A stretch of 10,000 nucleotides of DNA from the NCBI GenBank assembly GCA_020217065.1, contig JAIWOB010000001.1, positions 1 through 10,000 on the forward strand. Direction: 5' to 3'. Made by a program: the position numbers and the translations under genes. The notes under the pieces are model-generated. The model was not told the DNA's origin and ran no database searches. It saw nothing but the letters and a program-made list of their open reading frames with translations. Below, one piece after another: positions 1 to 5,117 of this stretch. How positions within the stretch are numbered: the first letter of the stretch is position 1; each line of letters starts with the position of its first letter. This stretch comes from Chloroflexota bacterium (GTDB lineage Bacteria > Chloroflexota > Anaerolineae > Anaerolineales > Villigracilaceae).

Positions 1-1613
1 TTCATCATCGCTTCGTAGTCCGACCAGTTGCCGATGTACATCTTCGCCTGCGAGTCGCCTTCAAAGACGATGAGGTGCGTGCAGATGCGGTCTAAGAACC
101 AGCGGTCATGGCTGACGACCAAAGCCGTTCCGGCGAATTCGGTCAGCGCGTCTTCCAATGCGCGGAGGGTGTTCACGTCGAGGTCGTTGGTCGGCTCGTC
201 GAGGAGAATCACATTCGCGCCTTCGGTGAGGGTTTTGGCAAGGTGAACGCGGTTGCGTTCCCCGCCGGAGAGGATGCCGACTTTCTTCTGCTGGTCGCTG
301 CCCATGAAGTTGAACGAGGAGCAGTATCCGCGCGCGTTGATTTTGCGCTTGCCCAGTTCGAGAGTCTCCTGCCCTTGCGAGATTTCTTCATAGACGGTCT
401 TTTCCGGGTCGAGAGTCCGCGACTGGTCCACATAGGCGAGTTTGACCGTCTCCCCGATTTTGACGGTCCCGCTGTCGGGTTTTTCCGCGCCGATAATCAT
501 CTTCAGCAGGGTCGTTTTGCCCGCGCCGTTCGGTCCGACAACGCCGACAATGCTGCCCGGCGGAATCGTCGCGGAGAATTCTTCCAGAATCAATTTATCG
601 CCGTAGCTCTTTGTGACCTTGTCAAATTCAAACACCACGTCGCCCAGCCGCGGACCAGGCGGGATGTAAATATCCAGGTCCTCGCGGCGTTTTTCGGTTT
701 CCTGCGAGAGCAGTTTTTCATAAGCGGCGACGCGCGCCTGTCCCTTTGCCTGACGCGCCTTGGGCGACATGCGAATCCATTCGAGCTCGCGTTCAAGCGT
801 CTTTTGACGTTTGGATTCGGCTTTCTCTTCGAGGCGGATGCGCTCGCGCTTTTGTTCGAGCCACGAGGAGTAGTTGCCCTTGTAGGGGATGCCGTAGCCG
901 CGGTCGAGTTCGAGAATCCAACCCGCCACGTTGTCGAGGAAGTAGCGGTCGTGCGTGACGGCGATGACCGTGCCTTTGTAATCGCGCAGGTGATGTTCGA
1001 GCCACGCGACGGATTCCGCGTCGAGATGATTCGTCGGCTCGTCGAGCAGCAGGATGTCGGGTTCGGTGAGCAATAAACGGGTGAGCGCGACGCGGCGCTT
1101 TTCTCCGCCCGAACAAACTTTGATGGGCGTATCGCCCGGCGGGCAGCGCAGCGCGTCCATCGCAAGTTCGAGGCGGCTGTCGAGATTCCACGCGTCGTGC
1201 TTGTCGAGTTCCTCTTGCAGTTTGGCTTGTTCGGCGACGAGCGCGTCGAAGTCCGCGTCGGGTTCGGCGAATTTGGCGTTGACTTCATCGAAGCGCGCGA
1301 GCAATTGAACAATCGGCGCAACCGCTTCTTTCACGACTTCGATGACGGTTTTGTTTTCGTCGAGTTTCGGCTCTTGTTCCAAAAGTCCGACCGTGTAACC
1401 CGGGCTTTTGTGAATTTCGCCGATGTAGTCGTTGTCCACGCCCGCCATGATTCTCAGCAGGGTGGATTTGCCCGCGCCGTTCAGTCCCAGCACGCCGATT
1501 TTTGCGCCGTAGTAAAAGCCGAGCGAGATGTCGCGCAGGATTTGTTTGTTGGGCGGGACAATCTTGCCCACGCGGTTCATGGAGTAGATGACTTGGGTGG
1601 TTTCGTTGGACAT
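1..1613 (-). CDS. ettA: Energy-dependent translational throttle protein EttA (ABC-F ATPase), C-terminus cut by window edge
   Basis: ABC-F proteins of the EttA type bind the ribosomal E site and couple ATP/ADP state to entry into elongation; they are cytosolic and have no membrane domain. I translated 537 uninterrupted codons from the ATG at 1613. The first ABC domain has Walker A GLNGAGKST at about residues 43-51, signature SGGEKRRVAL at 168-177, and Walker B plus switch LLLDEPTNHLD at 188-198. A helical arm insertion follows Walker A (about 95-140), and the charged P-site tRNA interaction linker lies at about 242-320. The second domain has GPNGAGKTT at 360-368, LSGGERNRVHL at 448-458 and LLDEPTNDLD at 470-479. 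The arm and the ending NWSDYEAMM match EttA rather than Uup or other ABC-F members; E. coli EttA is 555 aa, so only about 20 residues are missing. No Shine-Dalgarno sequence precedes the start. The family call is near certain; ribosome binding is inferred from the family. Confidence 0.96.
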   Translation of the reverse strand, partial: MSNETTQVIYSMNRVGKIVPPNKQILRDISLGFYYGAKIGVLGLNGAGKSTLLRIMAGVDNDYIGEIHKSPGYTVGLLEQEPKLDENKTVIEVVKEAVAPIVQLLARFDEVNAKFAEPDADFDALVAEQAKLQEELDKHDAWNLDSRLELAMDALRCPPGDTPIKVCSGGEKRRVALTRLLLTEPDILLLDEPTNHLDAESVAWLEHHLRDYKGTVIAVTHDRYFLDNVAGWILELDRGYGIPYKGNYSSWLEQKRERIRLEEKAESKRQKTLERELEWIRMSPKARQAKGQARVAAYEKLLSQETEKRREDLDIYIPPGPRLGDVVFEFDKVTKSYGDKLILEEFSATIPPGSIVGVVGPNGAGKTTLLKMIIGAEKPDSGTVKIGETVKLAYVDQSRTLDPEKTVYEEISQGQETLELGKRKINARGYCSSFNFMGSDQQKKVGILSGGERNRVHLAKTLTEGANVILLDEPTNDLDVNTLRALEDALTEFAGTALVVSHDRWFLDRICTHLIVFEGDSQAKMYIGNWSDYEAMM

Positions 1614-1655
1614 GGTTGGTGGAGTTGGTAATTGGTGATTGGAGATTGGTTGGGG
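1614..1655 (-). promoter_or_regulatory. G-free, repetitive 5' leader of ettA
   Basis: In the coding direction of ettA, the 42 nt before the start codon contain no G at all and are built from repeated CCAAT/CCAAC-like units. This excludes a Shine-Dalgarno motif and predicts an unstructured leader. A possible -10 box, TACAAT, lies just upstream (plus-strand 1659-1664), with no convincing -35 box. The stretch may simply be a short degenerate repeat. A role in translation initiation is inference. Confidence 0.45.
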
Positions 1656-1698
1656 CATATTGTATCAGATGAGCGAGACTTGCCGCGCGCGCAAGGGG

Positions 1699-1720
1699 TA
1701 TAATGGCACGGTAAAAGGAG
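1699..1720 (+). promoter_or_regulatory. -10 box and ribosome binding site of the PIN toxin-antitoxin pair
   Basis: A perfect TATAAT lies at 1699-1704 and an AAGGAG Shine-Dalgarno sequence at 1715-1720, eight bases before the ATG at 1729. The ribosome site fixes the start of the first gene of the pair. No good -35 hexamer sits at 16-18 bp: TTGCCG at 1680-1685 is only 13 bp away, and GAGACT at 1675-1680 is a poor match. The -10 assignment is therefore moderate. Confidence 0.5.
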
Positions 1721-1728
1721 TAACGATT

Positions 1729-2025
1729 ATGGAAGCGCTTGCCCCGCAGGATTTAATCCGTAAAGCCATCATTGAAGTGGCTCAATTACGGGAAAATGAA
1801 CTGCTTATCGTCATCGAGGCGGTTGAAAATTTGAAAAAGCAACGCGCCCGCCCTAACCGCGAATTGGCAAAAGAGATTGTAGCGCGCGCCAAAGCCCGCG
1901 CGGAGGAAACGCGCAATCTGCCGCGCGCCGAGTTGATGAAAAAATTTAGCGATACGCTCGAAGCCATCCGCGCGGACGCGATTGCAAACGGCACGGCGAT
2001 TGAAGGGGAGTTGGAAGGTGACTAA
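1729..2025 (+). CDS. Small charged helical protein, putative antitoxin partner of the PIN toxin
   Basis: This 98-aa protein starts at the ATG at 1729, chosen because an AAGGAG ribosome site sits just upstream; the same frame is open further upstream but lacks a better start. It is rich in Ala, Glu, Arg and Lys and is predicted helical almost throughout. Residues 1-37 (IIEVAQLRENELLIVIEAVENLKK) are an amphipathic segment. A strongly charged stretch with two repeated KAR/RAK groups follows at about 38-64, and the tail is acidic. I see no clear ribbon-helix-helix, AbrB or Phd signature. Its position directly upstream of a PIN gene, with an 8-bp overlap, is the usual order for an antitoxin-toxin pair, and the N-terminal pattern resembles small antitoxins preceding COG1569-type PIN genes. 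The antitoxin role is inferred from context; DNA binding cannot be seen. Confidence 0.7.
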   Translation: MEALAPQDLIRKAIIEVAQLRENELLIVIEAVENLKKQRARPNRELAKEIVARAKARAEETRNLPRAELMKKFSDTLEAIRADAIANGTAIEGELEGD

Positions 2026-2452
2026 TCCCATCCGCGCCGTATTGGATACGAATGTTTTTATTTCCGCTGCGTTAAGCAAAAGCGAGTCCAGCCCGACCCG
2101 CGAGGCATTGGAGCGCTGGAAGCGCGGCGAGTTCGTCCTGTTGATTTGTACTCCGCTGGCTGAAGAAATTGTCGAAAAATTAAGAGACCGTAATGTGAAC
2201 GAAGATAAAGTCGTGGATTTAATCGAGGCGTTGGCGGCTTTGGCGGAATGGGTGGAAGTCCCGCCTGAAAAAATTGAAGACTTGCTTTCCGACCCGGACG
2301 ACAACGTCATTGTCGCCTGCGCCGTTGAAGGAAAAGCCCATTACCTTGTGACATACGACCCGCACATCGACGCGCTTAACGGCGAATATAAAGGAGTCAA
2401 AATTCTCAAAGCCGTTCCCTTTTTGGGCGTGTTGCGCGATGAAAAGCAATAA
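2018..2452 (+). CDS. PIN-domain ribonuclease, putative toxin-antitoxin toxin (COG1569/TIGR00305 type)
   Basis: PIN domains are Mg2+-dependent ribonucleases; those in TA pairs cleave tRNA, rRNA or mRNA when freed from the antitoxin. The 144-aa protein shows the acidic residues of the fold: Asp10 in VLDTNVFISA, the Glu49/Glu50 pair in TPLAEEIVEKL, Asp92/Asp95 in SDPDDNVIVACA, and Asp114 in LVTYDPHI. The phrase DPDDNVIVACA and the final Y-D-P-H are characteristic of the COG1569 'putative PIN family toxin' group rather than classical VapC. I chose the GTG at 2018 because a GGGGAG ribosome site (2005-2010) lies seven bases upstream and the PIN strand begins right after it; a TTG at 1982 would add 12 residues without support. 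The gene overlaps the upstream gene by 8 bp, so translation is probably coupled. The fold is sure; the target RNA is unknown. Confidence 0.9.
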   Translation: MTNPIRAVLDTNVFISAALSKSESSPTREALERWKRGEFVLLICTPLAEEIVEKLRDRNVNEDKVVDLIEALAALAEWVEVPPEKIEDLLSDPDDNVIVACAVEGKAHYLVTYDPHIDALNGEYKGVKILKAVPFLGVLRDEKQ

Positions 2453-2514
2453 CGCGCTCGTTGATTTTACGAAAACTGTCGTTTCGCCCGAATAATAAAA
2501 CCAAGCCTTGTTCG
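2453..2514. other. Short convergent spacer
   Basis: These 62 bp separate the converging PIN toxin and nucleotidyltransferase genes. I see no strong hairpin with a T-run, only a weak 5-bp CGAAA/TTTCG pairing near 2470-2485. Confidence 0.4.
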
Positions 2515-2820
2515 CTATGCGGCATAGAACACCTGCGCGGTGCGGAGGATTTCCCGCTTGCGGAAGGGATTTTCCAGCGCGTCCTTCTCGATGATGTCCA
2601 CAGGGCGGTGGAAGATTTTCTCCAAATCCAGTTTCATTTGCGCCAAGTCAAAGAGGCTAATCTCCGCATCTTTAGAAAACGTGACCAACACATCTGCATC
2701 GCTGTCGGGACGGAAATCCGAACGCAAAGCCGAACCGAACAACGAGAATTCGACCACCTGCCAACGGCGGCAAAATTCGTTAATTCGTTTGCGTGGAATG
2801 CGAAATTTCTTCTTTTGCAT
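2515..2820 (-). CDS. MNT-type nucleotidyltransferase, orphan antitoxin-like protein
   Basis: The 101-aa protein belongs to the minimal nucleotidyltransferase family (MntA-like). In complete HEPN-MNT modules such proteins neutralise a HEPN RNase toxin, in studied cases by adding AMP to it. The nucleotidyltransferase signature is clear: Gly29-Ser30 in LFGSALRSDF, followed by the metal-binding pair Asp41 and Asp43 in PDSDADVLV, with a likely third acidic residue at Asp75 in PVDII. The length and the ending NPFRKREILRTAQVFYAA are normal for the group, so the protein looks intact. The ATG at 2820 is the natural start, but no Shine-Dalgarno sequence precedes it. No HEPN (HepT/DUF86) gene lies on either side: upstream is decayed DNA and downstream is the opposing PIN gene. 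It is therefore a solitary copy here. Activity is inferred from conserved residues. Confidence 0.9.
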   Translation of the reverse strand: MQKKKFRIPRKRINEFCRRWQVVEFSLFGSALRSDFRPDSDADVLVTFSKDAEISLFDLAQMKLDLEKIFHRPVDIIEKDALENPFRKREILRTAQVFYAA

Positions 2821-2850
2821 GGCGTTTATCCATAAAAATTATAGCGCTAC

Positions 2851-2901
2851 TCGCCACGCCAAGGAGGTCTTGCGGCAGGAATTGAGGGCGAATAAGCTGG
2901 G
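2851..2901 (+). pseudogene. Relic of a DUF559 endonuclease gene
   Basis: The plus strand reads RHAKEVLRQELRANKLG, which aligns with TPAEKILWEELRANKLG of the intact DUF559 protein encoded 400 bp downstream. At the DNA level, positions 2879-2901 match 3260-3282 at 21 of 23 bases. Homology stops after the LG codons, where the sequence runs into a G-run and unrelated DNA. It is a short remnant of a second copy, with neither start nor catalytic core. Confidence 0.65.
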
Positions 2902-3102
2902 GGGGCAATGCGACCTCACCCTGATTGGCGGGGGTAATCGGCGTGTGGGTTGACCTATCCCCCGCCCGCTTCGACAGGCCCTTCGGGCAGTCAGCGCGGC
3001 GCTTCCCAAATCCCACAAGGGGACGATGTGGGAAGGGGGCTGGTCCGTTTGCAGATTGGGGTTCGTTTCCAAGATAAAGTTTCGGCATAGGCGGGGTTGG
3101 CT

Positions 3103-3120
3103 TCTCCCCTTCAGGGGAGA
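3103..3120. repeat. Hairpin, 7-bp stem with TTCA loop
   Basis: TCTCCCC and GGGGAGA form a perfect 7-bp stem around a 4-base loop. No T-run follows on either strand, so it is not a typical terminator. The sequence resembles dispersed intergenic palindromes rather than a gene-specific signal. Confidence 0.5.
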
Positions 3121-3151
3121 TGGGAGAGGGATTTTTCGGTAGAATCATCCC

Positions 3152-3517
3152 ATGCCAGTCAAAAATATTGTTACGAATCAAAAGGTCACCGCTCAGAAAC
3201 TTCAACGCGCAAAAGAACTCCGCCGCGAGATGACCCCCGCCGAGAAAATCTTGTGGGAAGAATTGCGGGCGAATAAGTTGGGCGTCCACTTTCGGAGGCA
3301 GCAAGTCATACAGGGATTTATTGTTGACTTCTACTGTCACAAGGCCGCGCTAGTTGTCGAAGTGGATGGTGATGTCCACGACTTGCAGAAAGCGGAAGAT
3401 GAACGGCGGGAGAAGGTGTTGAGTGAGATGGGATTGAGGATGGTCAGGTTTCGGAATGATGAGGTGATGGGAAAATTGCCATCTGTGGTTGAGCAAGTCA
3501 AAGCCATAATTATGTAA
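3152..3517 (+). CDS. DUF559 family endonuclease-like protein (PD-(D/E)xK / Vsr-related fold)
   Basis: This 121-aa protein has the full DUF559 layout. A helical N-terminus contains AKELRREMTPAEKILWEELR (about 20-39, with conserved Glu31). The NKLGVHFRRQ block follows at 41-50, then the core strands IQGFIVDFYC (Asp59) and ALVVEVDGDVHD (Glu70, Asp72). DERRE at 83-87, GLRMVRFRNDEV at 94-105 and a C-terminal helix complete it. Asp59 and Glu70 are the likely metal-binding pair of the restriction-endonuclease-like fold. The family is widespread, often next to repeats, and its biological role is not established; it is distantly related to Vsr mismatch endonucleases. Start at the ATG at 3152; TAGAAT lies at 3140-3145, only six bases upstream, so a leaderless transcript is possible, and no ribosome site is visible. 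The stop is 11 bp before the next start. Nuclease activity is inferred from the family. Confidence 0.9.
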   Translation: MPVKNIVTNQKVTAQKLQRAKELRREMTPAEKILWEELRANKLGVHFRRQQVIQGFIVDFYCHKAALVVEVDGDVHDLQKAEDERREKVLSEMGLRMVRFRNDEVMGKLPSVVEQVKAIIM

Positions 3518-3528
3518 GGAAAACAGCC

Positions 3529-3919
3529 ATGCCGAAAAAAGCCAAAAGAAGCCTTCAAGATGTGGTAGGGAAAGAGACCTATGATGTATGGGTGGATAAT
3601 GCTTCGGGAACTTGTCCCACACGGGCGAACACATCGCCTTTCAGTCGTGGTTGCGGGGATGTTGCAGTATGCTGTGGATAAATCCATGCAGATAAAGCAC
3701 AGGAACGAAGAAGAACATTCTGTTGCCATGTCGTTGATCGACGCAACGGATACAAGCGACCCTGAATCCATCAAGGAATTAATCCATGATGTTGTGGATA
3801 GATTGTTCAAAGATGCGGGAGTTGAGTACGAAAGAGTCAGCAAACGCGGCGACCATTACAGCATTGCGGATGAAATCTACAATAAGTTTTCGAGTTGGTA
3901 TGATTATCCGTGGGATTAA
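3529..3919 (+). pseudogene. Hypothetical protein gene with an apparent one-base frameshift
   Basis: I do not recognise the family. Translation from the ATG at 3529, which has an AAGGA ribosome site at 3516-3520, gives 23 sensible codons ending ETYDVWVD and then runs out of frame to a stop near 3675. Skipping the A at 3598 joins the +1 frame at ATG 3599, which stays open to the TAA at 3917-3919. The joined protein is about 129 aa, with the sequence VWVDMLRELVPHGRTHR across the junction and RLSVVVAGMLQYAVDKS after it. The second half is acidic and ends in a Trp/Tyr-rich tail, WYDYPWD. A separate translation from ATG 3599 (106 aa) is possible but has no ribosome site. The gene follows the DUF559 gene by 11 bp and was probably cotranscribed with it. 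The extra base could be a real mutation or a sequencing/assembly error; there is no obvious slippery heptamer for programmed shifting. Confidence 0.65.
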
Positions 3920-4151
3920 GCGGAAAGAGGAAGATGAACGACGGGAACTCCCCCACTGTCCGTTGGACATCTATCCTAACGGGCACACGTCCCCCAAATA
4001 CGACAATGGAAGTTGGGTTGCGAACTGAGAATTTGAATCGTCGGATTTGCCACCTTCGTTTCACTTCGGGGGGTGCTGCGCGAGGAGAGACTCGGCGATG
4101 GACTTTTCCAACGAGAAGAGATTCCGTCTCCCTGTCAGGAACATCCTACCC
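3920..4151. repeat. Degenerate mosaic repeat, copy A, with nuclease-like tail
   Basis: The first 30 bp read, on the plus strand, as KRKEEDERREL (about 3919-3951), close to the KAEDERREK motif of the DUF559 protein, but without the rest of the domain. The following DNA shares blocks with 5216-5313: a CCCAAATACGACAATGG-like string at 3993-4009 (15 of 17 bases match 5264-5280) and a GGAGACTCGGCGATGGAC-like string at about 4085-4103 (counterpart at about 5288-5306). No intact gene is present. Confidence 0.55.
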
Positions 4152-4180
4152 TTGCGCCTGTGTACAATTGTGCATATAAT
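4152..4180 (+). promoter_or_regulatory. brnTA promoter, predicted leaderless
   Basis: TTGCGC (4152-4157) and a perfect TATAAT (4175-4180) are separated by an ideal 17 bp. The brnT ATG starts at 4188, seven bases after the -10 box, which is where transcription would be expected to begin. There is no room for a ribosome site, so brnT is probably translated from a leaderless mRNA or from a leader of one or two bases. Confidence 0.8.
4161..4174. promoter_or_regulatory. Candidate BrnA operator, near-palindrome in the promoter spacer
   Basis: TGTACAATTGTGCA is a 14-bp inverted repeat with a single mismatched pair (12 of 14 positions symmetric). It ends exactly where the -10 box begins and starts three bases after the -35 box. 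BrnA-type ribbon-helix-helix antitoxins, alone or with BrnT, repress their own promoter, so a dyad in this place is a good operator candidate. Binding is inferred; the site itself is seen. Confidence 0.65.
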
Positions 4181-4187
4181 CAGGTTG

Positions 4188-4457
4188 ATGAACTACGAAT
4201 GGGAACCCAACAAAGCCAAGGCAAACTACAAGAAACATGGTGTCAGGTTTGCTGATGCCGTTGGTGTATTCGAAGACGAAAATGCCATTACCATTCAGGA
4301 TGAGCATGACCGAGAAGACCGTTACATCACAATTGGCAGGGATTTTCTGAGTCGAATTTTGGTTGTGGTTTATACATTTCGTGATGTTGTCATTCGTATC
4401 ATTTCCGCTCGAAAAGCTACAGCTCGTGAACGAAAGATATATGAGGAACAAAAATGA
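4188..4457 (+). CDS. brnT: BrnT family ribonuclease toxin
   Basis: BrnT is a RelE/RNase-like toxin that inhibits growth by cutting RNA and is neutralised by BrnA. The 89-aa product has the family's landmarks. MNYEWEPNKAKANYKKHGV at 1-19 contains the WxxxKAxxNxxKHGV motif. FADAVGVFED follows at 21-30, the DREDRYITIGRD strand at 41-52, and RIISARKATARERKIYEE at 70-87, with the conserved basic/acidic C-terminal motif. Length is normal. The ATG at 4188 was chosen because family homology begins there and the promoter's -10 box is seven bases upstream; the frame is open upstream, but that part reads through repeat sequence. It overlaps brnA by ATGA, a sign of tight translational coupling. All recognised motifs are present, so it is probably active. 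Confidence 0.95.
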   Translation: MNYEWEPNKAKANYKKHGVRFADAVGVFEDENAITIQDEHDREDRYITIGRDFLSRILVVVYTFRDVVIRIISARKATARERKIYEEQK

Positions 4458-4711
4458 AGAAAGAATATGATTTCAGCAAAGGCAAACGCGGCGCTGTAGT
4501 CCGTGCGCCGAAAGGCAAAACCCGAATTACCATCCGCATTGACAATGATATTCTGGATTGGTTCCGCGGCGAAGTCGAAGCGGCGGGCGGCGGCAATTAT
4601 CAGACTCTGATCAATCAGGCGCTGCGTGAATATCTGAATCAGCAACAACAACCGTTGGAAGAATTATTGCGGCGGGTTGTACGCGAGGAATTGCATGGCG
4701 CAGCGCAATAA
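4454..4711 (+). CDS. brnA: BrnA family ribbon-helix-helix antitoxin
   Basis: BrnA binds and blocks BrnT and represses the operon. The 85-aa protein begins MKKEYDFSKGKRGAVV, the typical toxin-contacting N-terminal segment of the family. The DNA-binding ribbon-helix-helix follows: strand KTRITIRID at 22-30, then ILDWFRGEVEAA and YQTLINQALREYL helices up to residue 61, with the conserved GGGNYQT turn. The C-terminal tail after a QQQQ run (63-66) is a charged helix, PLEELLRRVVREEL, slightly longer than in many BrnA proteins. The start codon overlaps the brnT stop (ATGA at 4454-4457). The toxin-first gene order is normal for brnTA. Confidence 0.96.
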   Translation: MKKEYDFSKGKRGAVVRAPKGKTRITIRIDNDILDWFRGEVEAAGGGNYQTLINQALREYLNQQQQPLEELLRRVVREELHGAAQ

Positions 4712-4725
4712 GCAAGGAATTGGGG

Positions 4726-4938
4726 ATGAATCTCGAAGAGATAAAACAAGCAGTTGCAAACTTATCACCCGATGACTTCATTCGTTTTCGTGAGTGGTTC
4801 AAGAATCATGAAAGCCATGTCAACGCTGGCGATTCGAAGCAACTTGAAGAAAATCTAAAAAGACTACAAGGCTCTCTAAATGGTGCTGGCGCATTGAAAA
4901 CACTGATGGAAGAACGGCAAAAAGAAAACCTTCTGTAA
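4726..4938 (+). CDS. Small antitoxin-like protein, third gene of the brnTA operon
   Basis: This 70-aa protein starts at the ATG at 4726, preceded by AAGGA (4714-4718) at seven-base spacing; a TTG at 4720 is less likely. Residues 1-27 (EIKQAVANLSPDDFIRFREWF) match the pattern of the short helical antitoxins that accompany ParE/RelE-like toxins, in which 'xxLsPeexxxFrxWf' recurs. The second half, LKRLQGSLNGAGALKTLMEERQKE, resembles the toxin-wrapping tail of other antitoxins. No partner toxin follows it; instead there is a terminator and a Vsr-like relic. It lies 14 bp after brnA on the same strand and should be cotranscribed. The lost partner might have been removed, or the gene may be an orphan. 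Family resemblance is from memory of the pattern; the function is inferred. Confidence 0.7.
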   Translation: MNLEEIKQAVANLSPDDFIRFREWFKNHESHVNAGDSKQLEENLKRLQGSLNGAGALKTLMEERQKENLL

Positions 4939-4942
4939 TTTG

Positions 4943-4974
4943 AACTTCGAGCGCCCACAGGCTCGAAGTTTTTT
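4943..4974 (+). terminator. Intrinsic terminator of the brnTA operon
   Basis: A perfect 10-bp stem AACTTCGAGC (4943-4952) and GCTCGAAGTT (4961-4970) encloses an 8-base loop and runs into TTTT (six consecutive Ts counting the stem end). It begins four bases after the stop of the third gene, so it closes the operon. Confidence 0.9.
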
Positions 4975-5079
4975 GTCACTCGCGCATTGAAAAAATTAGG
5001 GCGGAAAGTTGTTCATGTGTGGGAGCATGAGTTGAAGTTTCCAGAGAAAGTCGCCGCAAAATTGCGGAAACATTTTTAG
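4975..5079 (+). pseudogene. C-terminal relic of a Vsr-type DNA endonuclease
   Basis: In one open frame ending at TAG 5077-5079, the 35 codons read VTRALKKLGRKVVHVWEHEL and then KFPEKVAAKLRKHF. The pattern of a basic helix, G-x-K-V-V-x-V-W-E-H-E-L and a final helix containing P-E-K-V is the C-terminal end of very-short-patch-repair endonucleases and relatives. The catalytic N-terminal part is absent: upstream in the same frame are the terminator and the stop of the previous gene, and there is no start codon. It is a truncated remnant, probably left by deletion or recombination that brought in the terminator-bearing DNA. Confidence 0.7.
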
Positions 5080-5117
5080 GGTCAAAAGCAAAGTGGCGAG
5101 GGAGGCGAGAAAGAGAG

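Larger units (their letters stand above)
2821..3151. other. Gene-free decayed and repeat-like stretch
   Basis: These 331 bp hold no credible gene. They contain a DUF559 nuclease relic (about 2851-2901), a GC-rich stretch with a short TCCCAC/GTGGGA pairing (3011-3016 with 3028-3033), a string near 2970-2990 resembling 'cttcgacaggcccttcgggc' intergenic repeats, and a TCTCCCC-TTCA-GGGGAGA hairpin at 3103-3120 just upstream of the DUF559 gene. The reverse frame is open across the region, but its product is mainly the antisense reading of the DUF559 sequences and is not a likely protein. Confidence 0.6.

Noticed and set aside
108..1321. Long open frames on both strands inside the ettA region
   Set aside because: They are out-of-frame or antisense readings of EttA; the correct minus frame is continuous from 1613 to the window edge with full ABC-F motifs.
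2780..3340. 186-codon open frame on the minus strand
   Set aside because: Its sequence is largely the antisense of the DUF559 gene and relic plus repeat DNA, and is Pro-rich without family features.
3586..3610. Programmed ribosomal frameshift in the hypothetical gene
   Set aside because: There is no slippery heptamer, stop-codon context or downstream structure of the known kinds at the junction; mutation or sequence error is simpler.
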